A DNA stretch of 64,000 nucleotides. Source: Curtobacterium sp. 458. GTDB taxonomy: Bacteria > Actinomycetota > Actinomycetes > Actinomycetales > Microbacteriaceae. The notes under the pieces were generated by a model. That model worked only from the letters and a program-made list of their open reading frames with translations. It was not told the origin of the DNA and ran no database searches. Positions 24,901-31,533 of this stretch are shown piece after piece; positions within the stretch are counted from its first letter, which is position 1; each line of letters opens with the position of its first letter. Both the position numbers and the translations under genes were made by a program. Location of the stretch: positions 1,449,405-1,513,404 of the forward strand of contig NZ_CP129104.1 of NCBI RefSeq assembly GCF_030406605.1, written 5' to 3'.

Positions 24901-25805
24901 TCCTCGGCCACGGGTCGATCGCACTCGACTACGTCAGTGACGGCAAGGCCGTGCCGGACCCCGACTCCGGAGCGGTCGAGAGCGTCGACGCCGAGGTGGA
25001 CCGTGTCGTGCGGCTCGTCATGGAGCACGCCCGCACCCGTCCGACCGAGTCGCTCATGGTCATCACGGCCTCCGCCAAGCACGCGGTCCGCGTCGAGCAG
25101 GCCGTGCTCACCGCGGCGCAGGGGCACAAGGACCTCACCGAGTTCGTCATCGGCGACCGTGCCGAGCCGTTCATCGTCGCCACGCTCGAGCAGTCGGTGG
25201 CCCAGAGCCGCGACCGCGTCATCTTCTCGATCGGCTACGGCCGGACGCCGCACGGCCGGGTCCTCCGCGACTTCGGTCCGCTCGGCAAGCCGGGCGGGGA
25301 GCGCCTGCTCGCGGTCGCGATGACCCGTGCCCGCCGCTCGATGGTCATCGTCACGTGCTTCCAGCCGTCCGACATCGAGGCCGAGCGGATGGGTCACGGC
25401 ACCGTCGCGCTCGCGGAGATCCTCGCCGAGGTCCGCGCCCGCACGAGCGCCGAGTACGTGCCGGACGACTCCGACCCGCTGCTCGTCGACCTCGCCCGCC
25501 GACTCGAGATGCGCGGCATCCCGGTCGCGCTCGGACACCGCGGCAAGCTCGGGCTCGTCGCGGCGCACGGCGGGGTGTGCGTCACGATCGAGACCGACGC
25601 GTCGCTCGTGAAGGGGTCCCTGCGCGAGTCGCTGCGGCTCCGGCCCGAGGTGCTCCGTCGGCTCGGGTGGCACTACGTGCGCGTGCACGCGTTCCAGCTG
25701 TTCTCCGACCCGGACCGCGTCGCGAACACGGTGGCCTCGGTGCTCGGCGTCGACCGCGGCGCGACCCAGGAGATCTCCATCCCGCCGATCCCCGCCCGCC
25801 GGTGA
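21903..25805 (+). CDS. Large SF1 helicase-like protein with degenerate ATPase and nuclease motifs (DUF4011-like)
   Basis: This protein of about 1300 residues follows the plan of DUF4011-type proteins: a disordered acidic N-terminus, an N-terminal domain (FITGKTTLLSSLIRDEVALR to ADWKHGDDHF), a UPF1-like SF1 helicase and a C-terminal nuclease-like domain. Helicase motif VI is good (LLAVAMTRARR), and motif III is recognisable (VVFGDPVTQTP). Walker A, however, reads LPGTGGTQT, with glycine in place of the essential lysine, and the motif II D-E is DAG in VILVDAGAV. The tail matches the MTES_1575-like restriction-endonuclease fold (RRLGWHYVRVHAFQLF) but lacks its usual I-D-L segment. It probably binds nucleic acid without ATP hydrolysis. 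GTG 21942, with a ribosome site, is an alternative start. Confidence 0.82.
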   Translation: MWRADRVTDGEDDVNDDVPVEGADARPRNGQQEQDETTGPTGSHAPVGQRPSSAPDRGADATDETDRTLRPELQLTSPQAISLGDPRLQAGNAAEPAWDAWRKQLTGVGGTSPLTRFSDHPRARIELSTTHPGGLAQFITGKTTLLSSLIRDEVALRAARIAAAHVEAKGTELATVRGIDAVKLGIGMADWKHGDDHFRGPVLLRPLAIRRHGRDFEVRLLGEPVLNPGLADALHEQYGVILDAQSFVALAQQDGSFTPNPVIDRLRGLTAHIPGFSVHARLVVSTFAEVATGMVEDTGDLSHPVLDALAGNPSAKWQVEQSYRPVEQTPSDERSPETDTLLLDADDEQENVIAQITAGNSIVVKTLPGTGGTQTIVNALGGLVAANKRVLVVSPRRATLRGIAARFGEVHLPGVAVTPSTLRRDVVRAIARNEKAKRPNLREVDDALVRLRKVLIDYRGALTRVDPSFGVSVLDCLVELSRLSLLPVPPSTTARLSQSSVASMVEGRSRVAETMVSAANLGEFRYGPDDSPWYGAKFSTSDGAQRAHKTAKDLDADGLPALLRRAHDLVATTHMRQFTTINELGIYLRLLTEIRDTLDRFLPVVFDRSVSELVAATAPRGEGAPMSSTNRRRLKKLAREYVRPGVHVSDLHEALTRVQQQRVLWQRYVAAGVNPEVPTGIADVQVLFSNVVEDLARLDEPLGRAAREDQLANLPVDQLVPTIARLAEDSDVLHNLQERTELMQTLRDLQLEPLITDLANRHVPDTQVPAELELAWWQSALESMLESDRALLGANTDMLDRVEADFRLVDDAHAAGVSQGLAWQLAENWKVGLVDWPDEATALKTQLKEGAITSRLLQDSAPHLSRSIAPVWLASPYEVSEIADTMPFDTVILVDAGAVTIAETVGAVRRARQTVVFGDPVTQTPSPYRIAVDPDHRALQVDEQTLDAFHADSALAKLSTLLPTLSLTRSYRAGGEDLAELVNRRFYGGRIESLPWAGSFLGHGSIALDYVSDGKAVPDPDSGAVESVDAEVDRVVRLVMEHARTRPTESLMVITASAKHAVRVEQAVLTAAQGHKDLTEFVIGDRAEPFIVATLEQSVAQSRDRVIFSIGYGRTPHGRVLRDFGPLGKPGGERLLAVAMTRARRSMVIVTCFQPSDIEAERMGHGTVALAEILAEVRARTSAEYVPDDSDPLLVDLARRLEMRGIPVALGHRGKLGLVAAHGGVCVTIETDASLVKGSLRESLRLRPEVLRRLGWHYVRVHAFQLFSDPDRVANTVASVLGVDRGATQEISIPPIPARR

Positions 25806-25854
25806 ACACGTCGGATCTCGATCCCGGCGTGCTCACGGCGGGCCCCGCCCGCCG

Positions 25855-26148
25855 GTGAGCCCGTCCCGGCGGGCCTCCCGCCCCGCCGGTCCGGTCACGC
25901 CGGAGACGGACCAGCTGGTGGGCACGTGGGCGCGAGCCGACGACGCGTCGACGGCTGTGCCTCCCGACCGGTCAGCGTCCCCGGAACGCGACACGGAGGA
26001 CCGGCCGGGAGGCGCGACCCGCCGCCGCAGGCGCGTCACCACCCAGCCGGTGCCGGGCTACGAGCCGGCCGCCCCGCCGGAGCCGGCGCGGCACCGCGAC
26101 GGTGAGAACGACGACCAGCTCCGACGCGACGTCCCGCCGCACTGGTGA
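25855..26148 (+). CDS. Small hypothetical protein
   Basis: This 97-residue, basic and proline-rich protein is mostly disordered. Its end, ENDDQLRRDVPPHW, is the kind of short conserved C-terminus that I associate with small Microbacteriaceae proteins, which argues that the frame is real. It sits between the helicase-like gene and the CDP-alcohol phosphotransferase on the same strand. No function can be given. The sequence around its GTG start repeats the end of the upstream gene (CCCCGCCCGCCGGTGA occurs at both places), so the start could lie elsewhere. Confidence 0.5.
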   Translation: MSPSRRASRPAGPVTPETDQLVGTWARADDASTAVPPDRSASPERDTEDRPGGATRRRRRVTTQPVPGYEPAAPPEPARHRDGENDDQLRRDVPPHW

Positions 26149-26155
26149 GGCCGGG

Positions 26156-26161
26156 TAGCCT
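26156..26161 (+). promoter_or_regulatory. -10 box of the CDP-alcohol phosphotransferase gene
   Basis: TAGCCT lies eight bases before ATG 26170; GGAGG within that gap would be too close to act as a normal ribosome site. Confidence 0.35.
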
Positions 26162-26169
26162 TGGAGGCG

Positions 26170-26757
26170 ATGACTGAGACCGCGCGACAGCGCCCCGACT
26201 GGCAGACGTGGCCGAACCTCATCACGCTGTTCCGGCTCCTGCTGATCCCGGTGTTCGTGGGGCTCGTCGTCGCCCGGCACCCGGGGTGGGCGCTCGTGTC
26301 ACTCGTCGTGATCGGCGTCAGCGACTGGGCCGACGGCTTCATCGCGCGCCGCTTCGACCAGGGCTCGAAGCTCGGCAAGGCCATCGACCCCGTCGCCGAC
26401 CGCCTCGCGATCATCGCCATCGTGCTCTCGCTCGTGCTGGTCGGGCTGCTGCCCCTGTTCGTCGTGATCGTCGTCGTCGCGGTCGACCTGGTGCTCGCCG
26501 TGCTCTCGAGCGTGCTGTTCCACGGCAACCCGGACCTCGACGTCACCTGGACGGGCAAGATCCGCTCGGCCCTGCTGTTCGTCGGCCTGCCGGTGCTGCT
26601 CTTCTCCGCCGTGCACACCGTGGACGAGAACGCGCCGTGGGTCCGGATCGTCGCCCTCGTGTTCGTGTACCTCGGCACCGCCGGGCACGTGCTCGCCGGT
26701 GCGCAGTACGCCGTGGCGATGGTCCGCAAGCGCCGCGCGGTGGCCGCCGCGGCCTGA
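26170..26757 (+). CDS. CDP-alcohol phosphatidyltransferase family protein
   Basis: This 195-residue membrane enzyme makes phospholipids by replacing CMP on a CDP-activated lipid. The CDP-OH-P signature D-G-x2-A-R-x8-G-x3-D-x3-D is complete, running from SDWADGFIARRF to AIDPVADRLA near residues 50-75. About five further hydrophobic helices follow. PGP synthase (PgsA) is the closest common assignment, but cardiolipin or PI-phosphate synthases share the motif. ATG 26170 is preferred over a TTG three codons upstream. Confidence 0.88.
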   Translation: MTETARQRPDWQTWPNLITLFRLLLIPVFVGLVVARHPGWALVSLVVIGVSDWADGFIARRFDQGSKLGKAIDPVADRLAIIAIVLSLVLVGLLPLFVVIVVVAVDLVLAVLSSVLFHGNPDLDVTWTGKIRSALLFVGLPVLLFSAVHTVDENAPWVRIVALVFVYLGTAGHVLAGAQYAVAMVRKRRAVAAAA

Positions 26758-26767
26758 GCGCCCCGGG

Positions 26768-26829
26768 GGAACCTGGTTCCGGACACAGCACTGCGGAAAA
26801 GCGTGGTGCTGTGTCCGGAACCAGGTTCC
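26768..26829. terminator. Bidirectional terminator, perfect 24-base-pair stem
   Basis: The arms at 26768-26791 and 26806-26829 pair without mismatch around a 14-base loop containing GGAAAA. It separates the convergent CDP-alcohol transferase and mscL genes. Confidence 0.8.
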
Positions 26830-26847
26830 GTGGGAGCCTCGCCGCGA

Positions 26848-27348
26848 CTAGAGCTTCGTCGATCCGCCGATGCCCGGGCCTTCGGGCGCGTCCGACGGTG
26901 CCACGTGCGCTCCGCCTCCGGCCGGCAGTGCGGCGCCGTTCTGGGAACGGAGCAGGTCGCGGATCTCCAGCAGCACCTCGACGTCCGTCGGCGGGACGTC
27001 CTGCGGCGTCTGTTCCTCGTTCTTCTTGACGCGCTCGAACGCGACCTTCTTGAGGTGGCTCACCGGCAGCACGAGCGCGAAGTACACGACCGCGGCGACG
27101 ATGACGAAGTTGATGATCGCCCCGAGGACCGCACCGAACTTGAGCTCCGCGGGGTCCTTCCCCGTCGTCGGGATCTGCAGGACGAGCGCGTTGTCGAGCG
27201 AGGACGCGTTGAAGACCGCACCGATGAGCGGATTGATGAGCGCGCTCACGATCACGGTGACGATCGCGGTGAACGCCGCACCGATGACGACTGCGACGGC
27301 CAGGTCGATGACGTTGCCGCGGAGCAGGAACTCCTTGAAGCCCTTCAC
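26848..27348 (-). CDS. mscL: Large-conductance mechanosensitive channel
   Basis: The 166-residue product opens under membrane tension to release solutes during osmotic downshock. The N-terminal amphipathic helix and TM1 (MKGFKEFLLRGNVIDLAVAV), the pore hinge (GAAFTAIVTVIVSALINPLIG) and TM2 (GAIINFVIVAAVVYFALVL) are in order, followed by the charged helix RVKKNEEQ. The tail of about 40 residues, Gly/Pro-rich, is an extension. A strong AAGGAGG site precedes GTG 27348. It is the last gene of the unit with the FmdB-type protein and the folate enzyme. Confidence 0.96.
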   Translation of the reverse strand: MKGFKEFLLRGNVIDLAVAVVIGAAFTAIVTVIVSALINPLIGAVFNASSLDNALVLQIPTTGKDPAELKFGAVLGAIINFVIVAAVVYFALVLPVSHLKKVAFERVKKNEEQTPQDVPPTDVEVLLEIRDLLRSQNGAALPAGGGAHVAPSDAPEGPGIGGSTKL

Positions 27349-27403
27349 GCGGGCCTCCTTCCGGTCGAGGAGCCCCCACCGTACCGAGGCGCCCGCCCGC
27401 AGG

Positions 27404-27709
27404 TCAGGAGGCGCTGGGCGCGGCCGGCTTCTTCGACTCGGTCTTCTTCGGCTCCGACTTCGCTGGAGCGCTCGACGACGAACCGCTGTCAGTCGACGAC
27501 GCGCCGGACGACGAGCCGCCGCCGGCCGGCTTCGCCCGCGAGTCCGTCCGGTAGAACCCGCCGCCGTTGAACGTCACACCGACCGGCGAGAACACCTTGC
27601 GGAGTGCACCACCGCAGACGGGGCACTCGGTCAGGGCGGCGTCCGTGAAGGACTGCTTGACGTCGAAGGCGTTGTCGCACTCGGTGCACCGGTACGAGTA
27701 GGTGGGCAC
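27404..27709 (-). CDS. FmdB family zinc ribbon protein
   Basis: This 101-residue protein has one zinc ribbon made by Cys8/Cys11 (RCTECDNAF) and Cys29/Cys32 (ECPVCGGAL). The rest is a disordered tail of Ser, Lys and Pro ending in PSAS. FmdB-type proteins were named as regulators of amidase genes but their role is not established. It begins one base after the cyclo-ligase stop, so they are translationally linked. Confidence 0.9.
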   Translation of the reverse strand: MPTYSYRCTECDNAFDVKQSFTDAALTECPVCGGALRKVFSPVGVTFNGGGFYRTDSRAKPAGGGSSSGASSTDSGSSSSAPAKSEPKKTESKKPAAPSAS

Positions 27710-27710
27710 G

Positions 27711-28295
27711 CTAGCTCCGGAAGGTGATGATGCGCGACGGCGTGATGATGCCGTCGACGGGTTCGTCGTGGGCCTCGCGCGGGACCTCGTCGAGGTACTC
27801 CGCGTCGAAGATCACAGCATAGACGGGCGGACGGTTCGCCATGGACCCGAGGGTCTTGTCGTAGTAGCCGCGGCCCCAGCCCATCCGGATCCCGTCGTGT
27901 CCGACCGCGGCGGCCGGGGTGAGGATCGCGTCGACGTCGCCGAGCGCGAGCGGGGAGAGGACCTCGCCGACGACCTCCGGCATCCCGAACAGCCCCTCGT
28001 GCTCCGACTCGCCGTCGCCGACCGCCCAGTCGAGGAGCCCGTCCTCGCGGGTGATCGGCAGCAGGACGCGGATGCCCCGCGCGTGCGCCCAGTCGAGGAA
28101 CGGCCGGACGTCGGGCTCGTCGGGCGCGGAGAGGTACAGCGCGAGCGACTCGACCTGGCGCTCCTCGACGAACCGCTGCAGGGTCTCGGTCAGGGCTGCC
28201 GCGTCGGCGTCGCGTTCGGTGGTGGTCCTGGTGCGTCGCCGCTGCCGGAGCTCCGCCCGCAACGCACGCTTCTCGACACCTCGGTCGGGGATCAT
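27711..28295 (-). CDS. 5-formyltetrahydrofolate cyclo-ligase
   Basis: This 194-residue enzyme converts 5-formyl-THF to 5,10-methenyl-THF using ATP and so recovers a storage folate. The N-terminal helix has KRALRAELRQRRRT, the substrate loop is in ILTPAAAVGHDG, and the signature GWGRGYYDKTL is intact. ATG 28295 starts at MIPDRG, and the TAGACT box seven bases upstream supports it. It heads the unit with the zinc ribbon gene and mscL and diverges from galU, an order common in Actinobacteria. Confidence 0.93.
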   Translation of the reverse strand: MIPDRGVEKRALRAELRQRRRTRTTTERDADAAALTETLQRFVEERQVESLALYLSAPDEPDVRPFLDWAHARGIRVLLPITREDGLLDWAVGDGESEHEGLFGMPEVVGEVLSPLALGDVDAILTPAAAVGHDGIRMGWGRGYYDKTLGSMANRPPVYAVIFDAEYLDEVPREAHDEPVDGIITPSRIITFRS

Positions 28296-28302
28296 GCCCG
28301 GG

Positions 28303-28402
28303 AGTCTACCGAGGCCGCTCTTGCGGCTTCCCGCCGCGGCCCGCGCGAAGCCGTGTCCTCCACAGCGACGACATGTGCCCTCCAGGACTGGTCCGGTACG
28401 TT
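28303..28402. promoter_or_regulatory. Divergent promoters of the cyclo-ligase and galU genes
   Basis: On the minus strand TAGACT (28303-28308) is seven bases from ATG 28295. On the plus strand TACGTT (28397-28402) is seven bases from ATG 28410. Both genes therefore look leaderless. Confidence 0.5.
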
Positions 28403-28409
28403 CACAGGC

Positions 28410-29300
28410 ATGGGCTTCCAGATTTCGAAAGCCGTGATCCCCGCCGCCGGCCTGGGCACGCGCTTCCTCCCCGCCACCAAGGCGATGCCGAAGGAGATGC
28501 TCCCGGTCGTCGACAAGCCGGCCATCCAGTACGTGGTGGAGGAGGCCGTCGACGCCGGGCTCACCGACGTCCTGATGATCACGGGCCGCAACAAGAACGC
28601 GCTCGAGAACCACTTCGACCACGTCGCCGAGCTCGAGGAGACCCTGAAGAAGAAGGGCGACCACGAGAAGCTGCAGAAGGTGAACCAGTCCACGGACCTC
28701 GCCGACATGCACTACGTCCGCCAGGGCGACCCGCTCGGCCTCGGTCACGCGGTGCTCCGCGCGAAGATGCACGTCGGCCGGGAGCCCTTCGCGGTCCTGC
28801 TCGGCGACGACATCATCGACGCCCGCGACCCGCTGCTCAAGCGCATGATCGAGGTCCAGGGCCAGAAGAACGCCACGATCGTCGCCCTCCTCGAGGTCCC
28901 CGAGTCGCAGACGCACATGTACGGCATCGCGACGGTCGAGGAGACCGACGTCGACGACGTCGTGAAGATCACCGGCCTGGTCGAGAAGCCCGCGCAGGGC
29001 GAAGCCCCGTCGAACCTCGCCATCATCGGCCGCTACGTCATCCGCCCCGAGGTCTTCGACGTCCTCGAGAAGCAGGAGCCCGGCAAGGGTGGCGAGATCC
29101 AGCTCACCGACGCCCTCATGAAGATGGCCGGCGCCGAGGAGTGGACGGGTGGCGTGTACGGCGTCGTGTTCCGTGGACGTCGGTACGACACCGGTGACAA
29201 ACTCGACTACATCAAGGCGATCGTGCAGCTCGCCTCGGACCGCGAAGACCTCGGGCCGGACCTCAAGTCCTGGCTCAAGGAGTTCAACGCGGGCGAATAG
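28410..29300 (+). CDS. galU: UTP--glucose-1-phosphate uridylyltransferase
   Basis: This 296-residue enzyme makes UDP-glucose for cell-wall and capsule sugars. The nucleotide loop GLGTRFLPATKAMPKEML lies near residue 15, the sugar-binding segment contains GDDIIDARDP, and the family motifs GLVEKPAQG and RRYDTGDKLDYIKA are present. In many actinobacteria the next gene is moeA/glp; here rimJ follows directly after a hairpin. Confidence 0.95.
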   Translation: MGFQISKAVIPAAGLGTRFLPATKAMPKEMLPVVDKPAIQYVVEEAVDAGLTDVLMITGRNKNALENHFDHVAELEETLKKKGDHEKLQKVNQSTDLADMHYVRQGDPLGLGHAVLRAKMHVGREPFAVLLGDDIIDARDPLLKRMIEVQGQKNATIVALLEVPESQTHMYGIATVEETDVDDVVKITGLVEKPAQGEAPSNLAIIGRYVIRPEVFDVLEKQEPGKGGEIQLTDALMKMAGAEEWTGGVYGVVFRGRRYDTGDKLDYIKAIVQLASDREDLGPDLKSWLKEFNAGE

Positions 29301-29310
29301 CCGACCCGTC

Positions 29311-29350
29311 GTCGAACGGGTCCGGGGGAGTTCCCCCGGGCCCGTTCGAC
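29311..29350 (+). terminator. Hairpin between galU and rimJ
   Basis: A 19-position stem with one T-G pair and a two-base loop ends 21 bases before the rimJ start. It may reduce rather than stop read-through, since no other rimJ promoter is clear. Confidence 0.6.
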
Positions 29351-29371
29351 GCATCCGGAGGAACCACAGCG

Positions 29372-30031
29372 ATGACGACGATCCCGACCCTGTCCCACGG
29401 GCGGGTCACCATCCGGCCGCTCCGGCTCCGGGACAGCCGTGACCTCGACGTCGCCCTCGCCTCGAACCGCGGTTGGCTGCGGACGTGGGAGGCCACCAAC
29501 CCCTCCGGCCACGTCTCCACCGACGTCCGTGGCAGCATCCGCGCGCTGCAGGCCAATGCACGTGCGGGCCTCGGGCTGCCGTTCGCGATGGAGCTCGACG
29601 GCCGGTTCGTCGGCCAGCTCAACGTGTCCGGCATCACCTACGGGTCACTCGCGAGTGCCTCGATCGGCTACTGGGTCGTCGAGGACGCCGCCGGGCACAA
29701 CGTCACCCCGATCTCGGTCGCCCTCGCCGTGGACCACTGCTTCCGGTCGGTCGGCGTGCACCGCATCGAGATCTGCATCCGTCCGGAGAACGCGCCGAGC
29801 CTCCGCGTCGTCGAGAAGCTCGGCTTCCGGTACGAGGGGCTCCGCCGCCGCTACATCCACATCAACGGCGACTGGCGCGACCACTTCTGCTTCGCCCTCG
29901 TCGCCGAGGAGGTCCGCGAGGGCGTCCTCGAGCGCTGGGTCCAGGGCCGGGTACCGCCGGGTGCCGGCAGCGTGCCCCTGTCGGCCCGCGACGAAGCGGC
30001 GTTGCCGATCCACACGACGCCCCGCCTCTGA
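29372..30031 (+). CDS. GNAT family N-acetyltransferase, RimJ/RimL type
   Basis: This 219-residue protein has the GNAT fold: RVTIRPLRLRDSRDL, a middle strand FVGQLNVSGI, the acetyl-CoA loop region SIGYWVVEDAAGHNVTPI and ENAPSLRVVEKLGF. RimJ/RimL enzymes acetylate N-termini of ribosomal proteins, but substrates in this branch are not known. The ribosome site GGAGGAACC is well placed. It sits between galU and the SepX/GlpR-like gene, a conserved actinobacterial order. Confidence 0.9.
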   Translation: MTTIPTLSHGRVTIRPLRLRDSRDLDVALASNRGWLRTWEATNPSGHVSTDVRGSIRALQANARAGLGLPFAMELDGRFVGQLNVSGITYGSLASASIGYWVVEDAAGHNVTPISVALAVDHCFRSVGVHRIEICIRPENAPSLRVVEKLGFRYEGLRRRYIHINGDWRDHFCFALVAEEVREGVLERWVQGRVPPGAGSVPLSARDEAALPIHTTPRL

Positions 30032-30128
30032 CGCGGCCTGCCTGGAGGCACGGCTCGGCCCCGACGGAATCCGTCGCGACACGCGCAACACGCGTCCGGC
30101 AATCACGCTCCGCGTGCGACCCCGCCCC

Positions 30129-30134
30129 TACCGT
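30129..30134 (+). promoter_or_regulatory. -10 box of the SepX/GlpR-like gene
   Basis: TACCGT, then TGGCGC, then ATG 30141: a leaderless arrangement that gives this gene its own promoter in addition to read-through from rimJ. Confidence 0.45.
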
Positions 30135-30140
30135 TGGCGC

Positions 30141-31253
30141 ATGGCAGGTATCGGCTCCTGGGGCGGCGGCATCGTGCTGCTCCTGGCAGCCGTCCTCTGG
30201 ATCGTCTACCTCGTGCCCTCGTGGGCAGCGCGGCGCCAGTACCTCGCGACCGAGCGCAACGCGATCCGACTCCAGCAGACGCTCCGCATCCTCGCGCAGA
30301 CCGCCGAGCTCCCCGACGAGGTCCGCGTCGAGATGAACGCGAAGTCCCTCGCCGAGGCGCAGCGCGTCGCCCGCTCTGAGGAGGCGAAGCGCACCGCCAT
30401 CGTCCGGGCGCACGAGGCCGCCCGTCAGCGGGAGATCACCCGCCGTCTCGCGGAACAGGCGCCCGTGCTCGAACGCGCCTCGAACGTGCCGGCCCTGACG
30501 GCGATGCGGATGCGTCGCTCCCGGCTCGGCGCGACGCTCTTCGGCACGATCGGACTCGTCGTCGCCGTCGTGGTCCTCGTCGCCGCACCCGCACTCTGGC
30601 TGATCGCCGTCGCCGGGCTCGTGGCCGCCGGTGGGGCCGTCGCGGTCCTCGCGCAGCTGCACCAGGTCGCCCAGGCGCGGAAGGCGCGTGCCGCAGCCGC
30701 CGCGACGGACGCGACCCGTGCCTCCCGGCCGACCACCGCGTGGACGGACCCGGCGCCGCCGCTGCCGACGGAGGCGCCCGCCGAACCCGTGCGCGACCGG
30801 AGCTGGACCCCGAACCACGTGCCGAAGCCGCTCTACGTTGAGCGTCCCGTCGCGCCGAAGGCCTCGCCGGAGTCGTCCGCCGAACTCGCTGCGCGGCTCA
30901 AGGAGCGCGTCGCCGAGGCGAAGGCCGAGGCCGATGCCGAGGCCGCGGCGATCCGGGCCGGTGCCACCGACCCGTCGCTCGCGACGGTCTCGCGCATGCG
31001 GCCCGACGTCGAGGAGGCGGCCGCGTCGCTGTCCTCGCACGACCAGGGCCGGCTCGCCGAGCGACTCGGACTCCGTGCTCCCGCGTCCGCGTCTGCTGTC
31101 TCGTCCTCGTCCTCGGCGTCGGCCGAGCCCGCCGTCGAGACGCCCGTCGAGCCCGCGCCGCCGAGCCGGTGGGCCGGCATGGGCGTCATCGACGAGGACG
31201 TCTACCAGCAGGCCGACCTCGACGCCATCATGCGTCGACGCCGCGCGGTCTGA
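30141..31253 (+). CDS. Divisome-associated membrane protein, SepX/GlpR-like
   Basis: This 370-residue protein starts with a single membrane helix (about residues 9-27, ending IVYLVPSW) followed by RRQYLATERNAIRLQQTLRI, and has a second hydrophobic pair at about 131-175. The rest is a disordered, Ala/Glu-rich part ending in a conserved-looking tail, GVIDEDVYQQADLDAIMRRR. The N-terminus and the order galU-rimJ-this gene match the actinobacterial SepX (Streptomyces) and GlpR (Corynebacterium) division proteins, which help the FtsZ-ring machinery. The gephyrin-like glp/moeA that normally sits beside it is absent here. The assignment is from order and layout. Confidence 0.65.
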   Translation: MAGIGSWGGGIVLLLAAVLWIVYLVPSWAARRQYLATERNAIRLQQTLRILAQTAELPDEVRVEMNAKSLAEAQRVARSEEAKRTAIVRAHEAARQREITRRLAEQAPVLERASNVPALTAMRMRRSRLGATLFGTIGLVVAVVVLVAAPALWLIAVAGLVAAGGAVAVLAQLHQVAQARKARAAAAATDATRASRPTTAWTDPAPPLPTEAPAEPVRDRSWTPNHVPKPLYVERPVAPKASPESSAELAARLKERVAEAKAEADAEAAAIRAGATDPSLATVSRMRPDVEEAAASLSSHDQGRLAERLGLRAPASASAVSSSSSASAEPAVETPVEPAPPSRWAGMGVIDEDVYQQADLDAIMRRRRAV

Positions 31254-31331
31254 TCCCTGCCACGGCACGCCCGGACACGGTCGGTCGATTTCGGTTCACG
31301 CGGACCGTGGTGCTAGGGTTGACGAGTCCTT

Positions 31332-31407
31332 GGGGCTATGGCGCAGTTGGTAGCGCGTCTCGTTCGCAATGAGAAGGTCAGGGGTTCGAATCCCCTTAGC
31401 TCCACCA
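31332..31407 (+). tRNA. tRNA-Ala (CGC anticodon)
   Basis: The 76 bases fold as a cloverleaf: acceptor GGGGCTA pairs with TAGCTCC (one G-T pair), the T-arm is AGGGGTTCGAATCCCCT and the anticodon loop is TTCGCAA with CGC, reading GCG alanine codons. The 3' CCA is encoded. A promoter with TAGGGT at 31314-31319 precedes it, and a terminator follows six bases later. Confidence 0.95.
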
Positions 31408-31412
31408 GGTAC

Positions 31413-31444
31413 ACGAAGGGCCACCCGATCGGGTGGCCCTTCGT
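31413..31444 (+). terminator. Terminator of the tRNA-Ala gene
   Basis: ACGAAGGGCCACCC pairs perfectly with GGGTGGCCCTTCGT around a GATC loop. Confidence 0.85.
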
Positions 31445-31533
31445 CGTTGCCTGAGGTTCTCCTCGGCAGTGCTGTGTCGTCGGCCCCGGTCGCCCTAGAC
31501 TCGCGGGGCGCACTGCAGCGCCGAGGGGGGAAC

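Noticed and set aside
20904..25688. A 1594-codon open frame on the minus strand opposite the helicase-like gene, and other long minus-strand frames (1585-4230, 6469-9738, 52277-55393)
   Set aside because: They lie opposite genes with clear domains, and their translations are low-complexity mixtures of Arg, Asp, Gly and Val typical of the complement of high-GC coding sequence.
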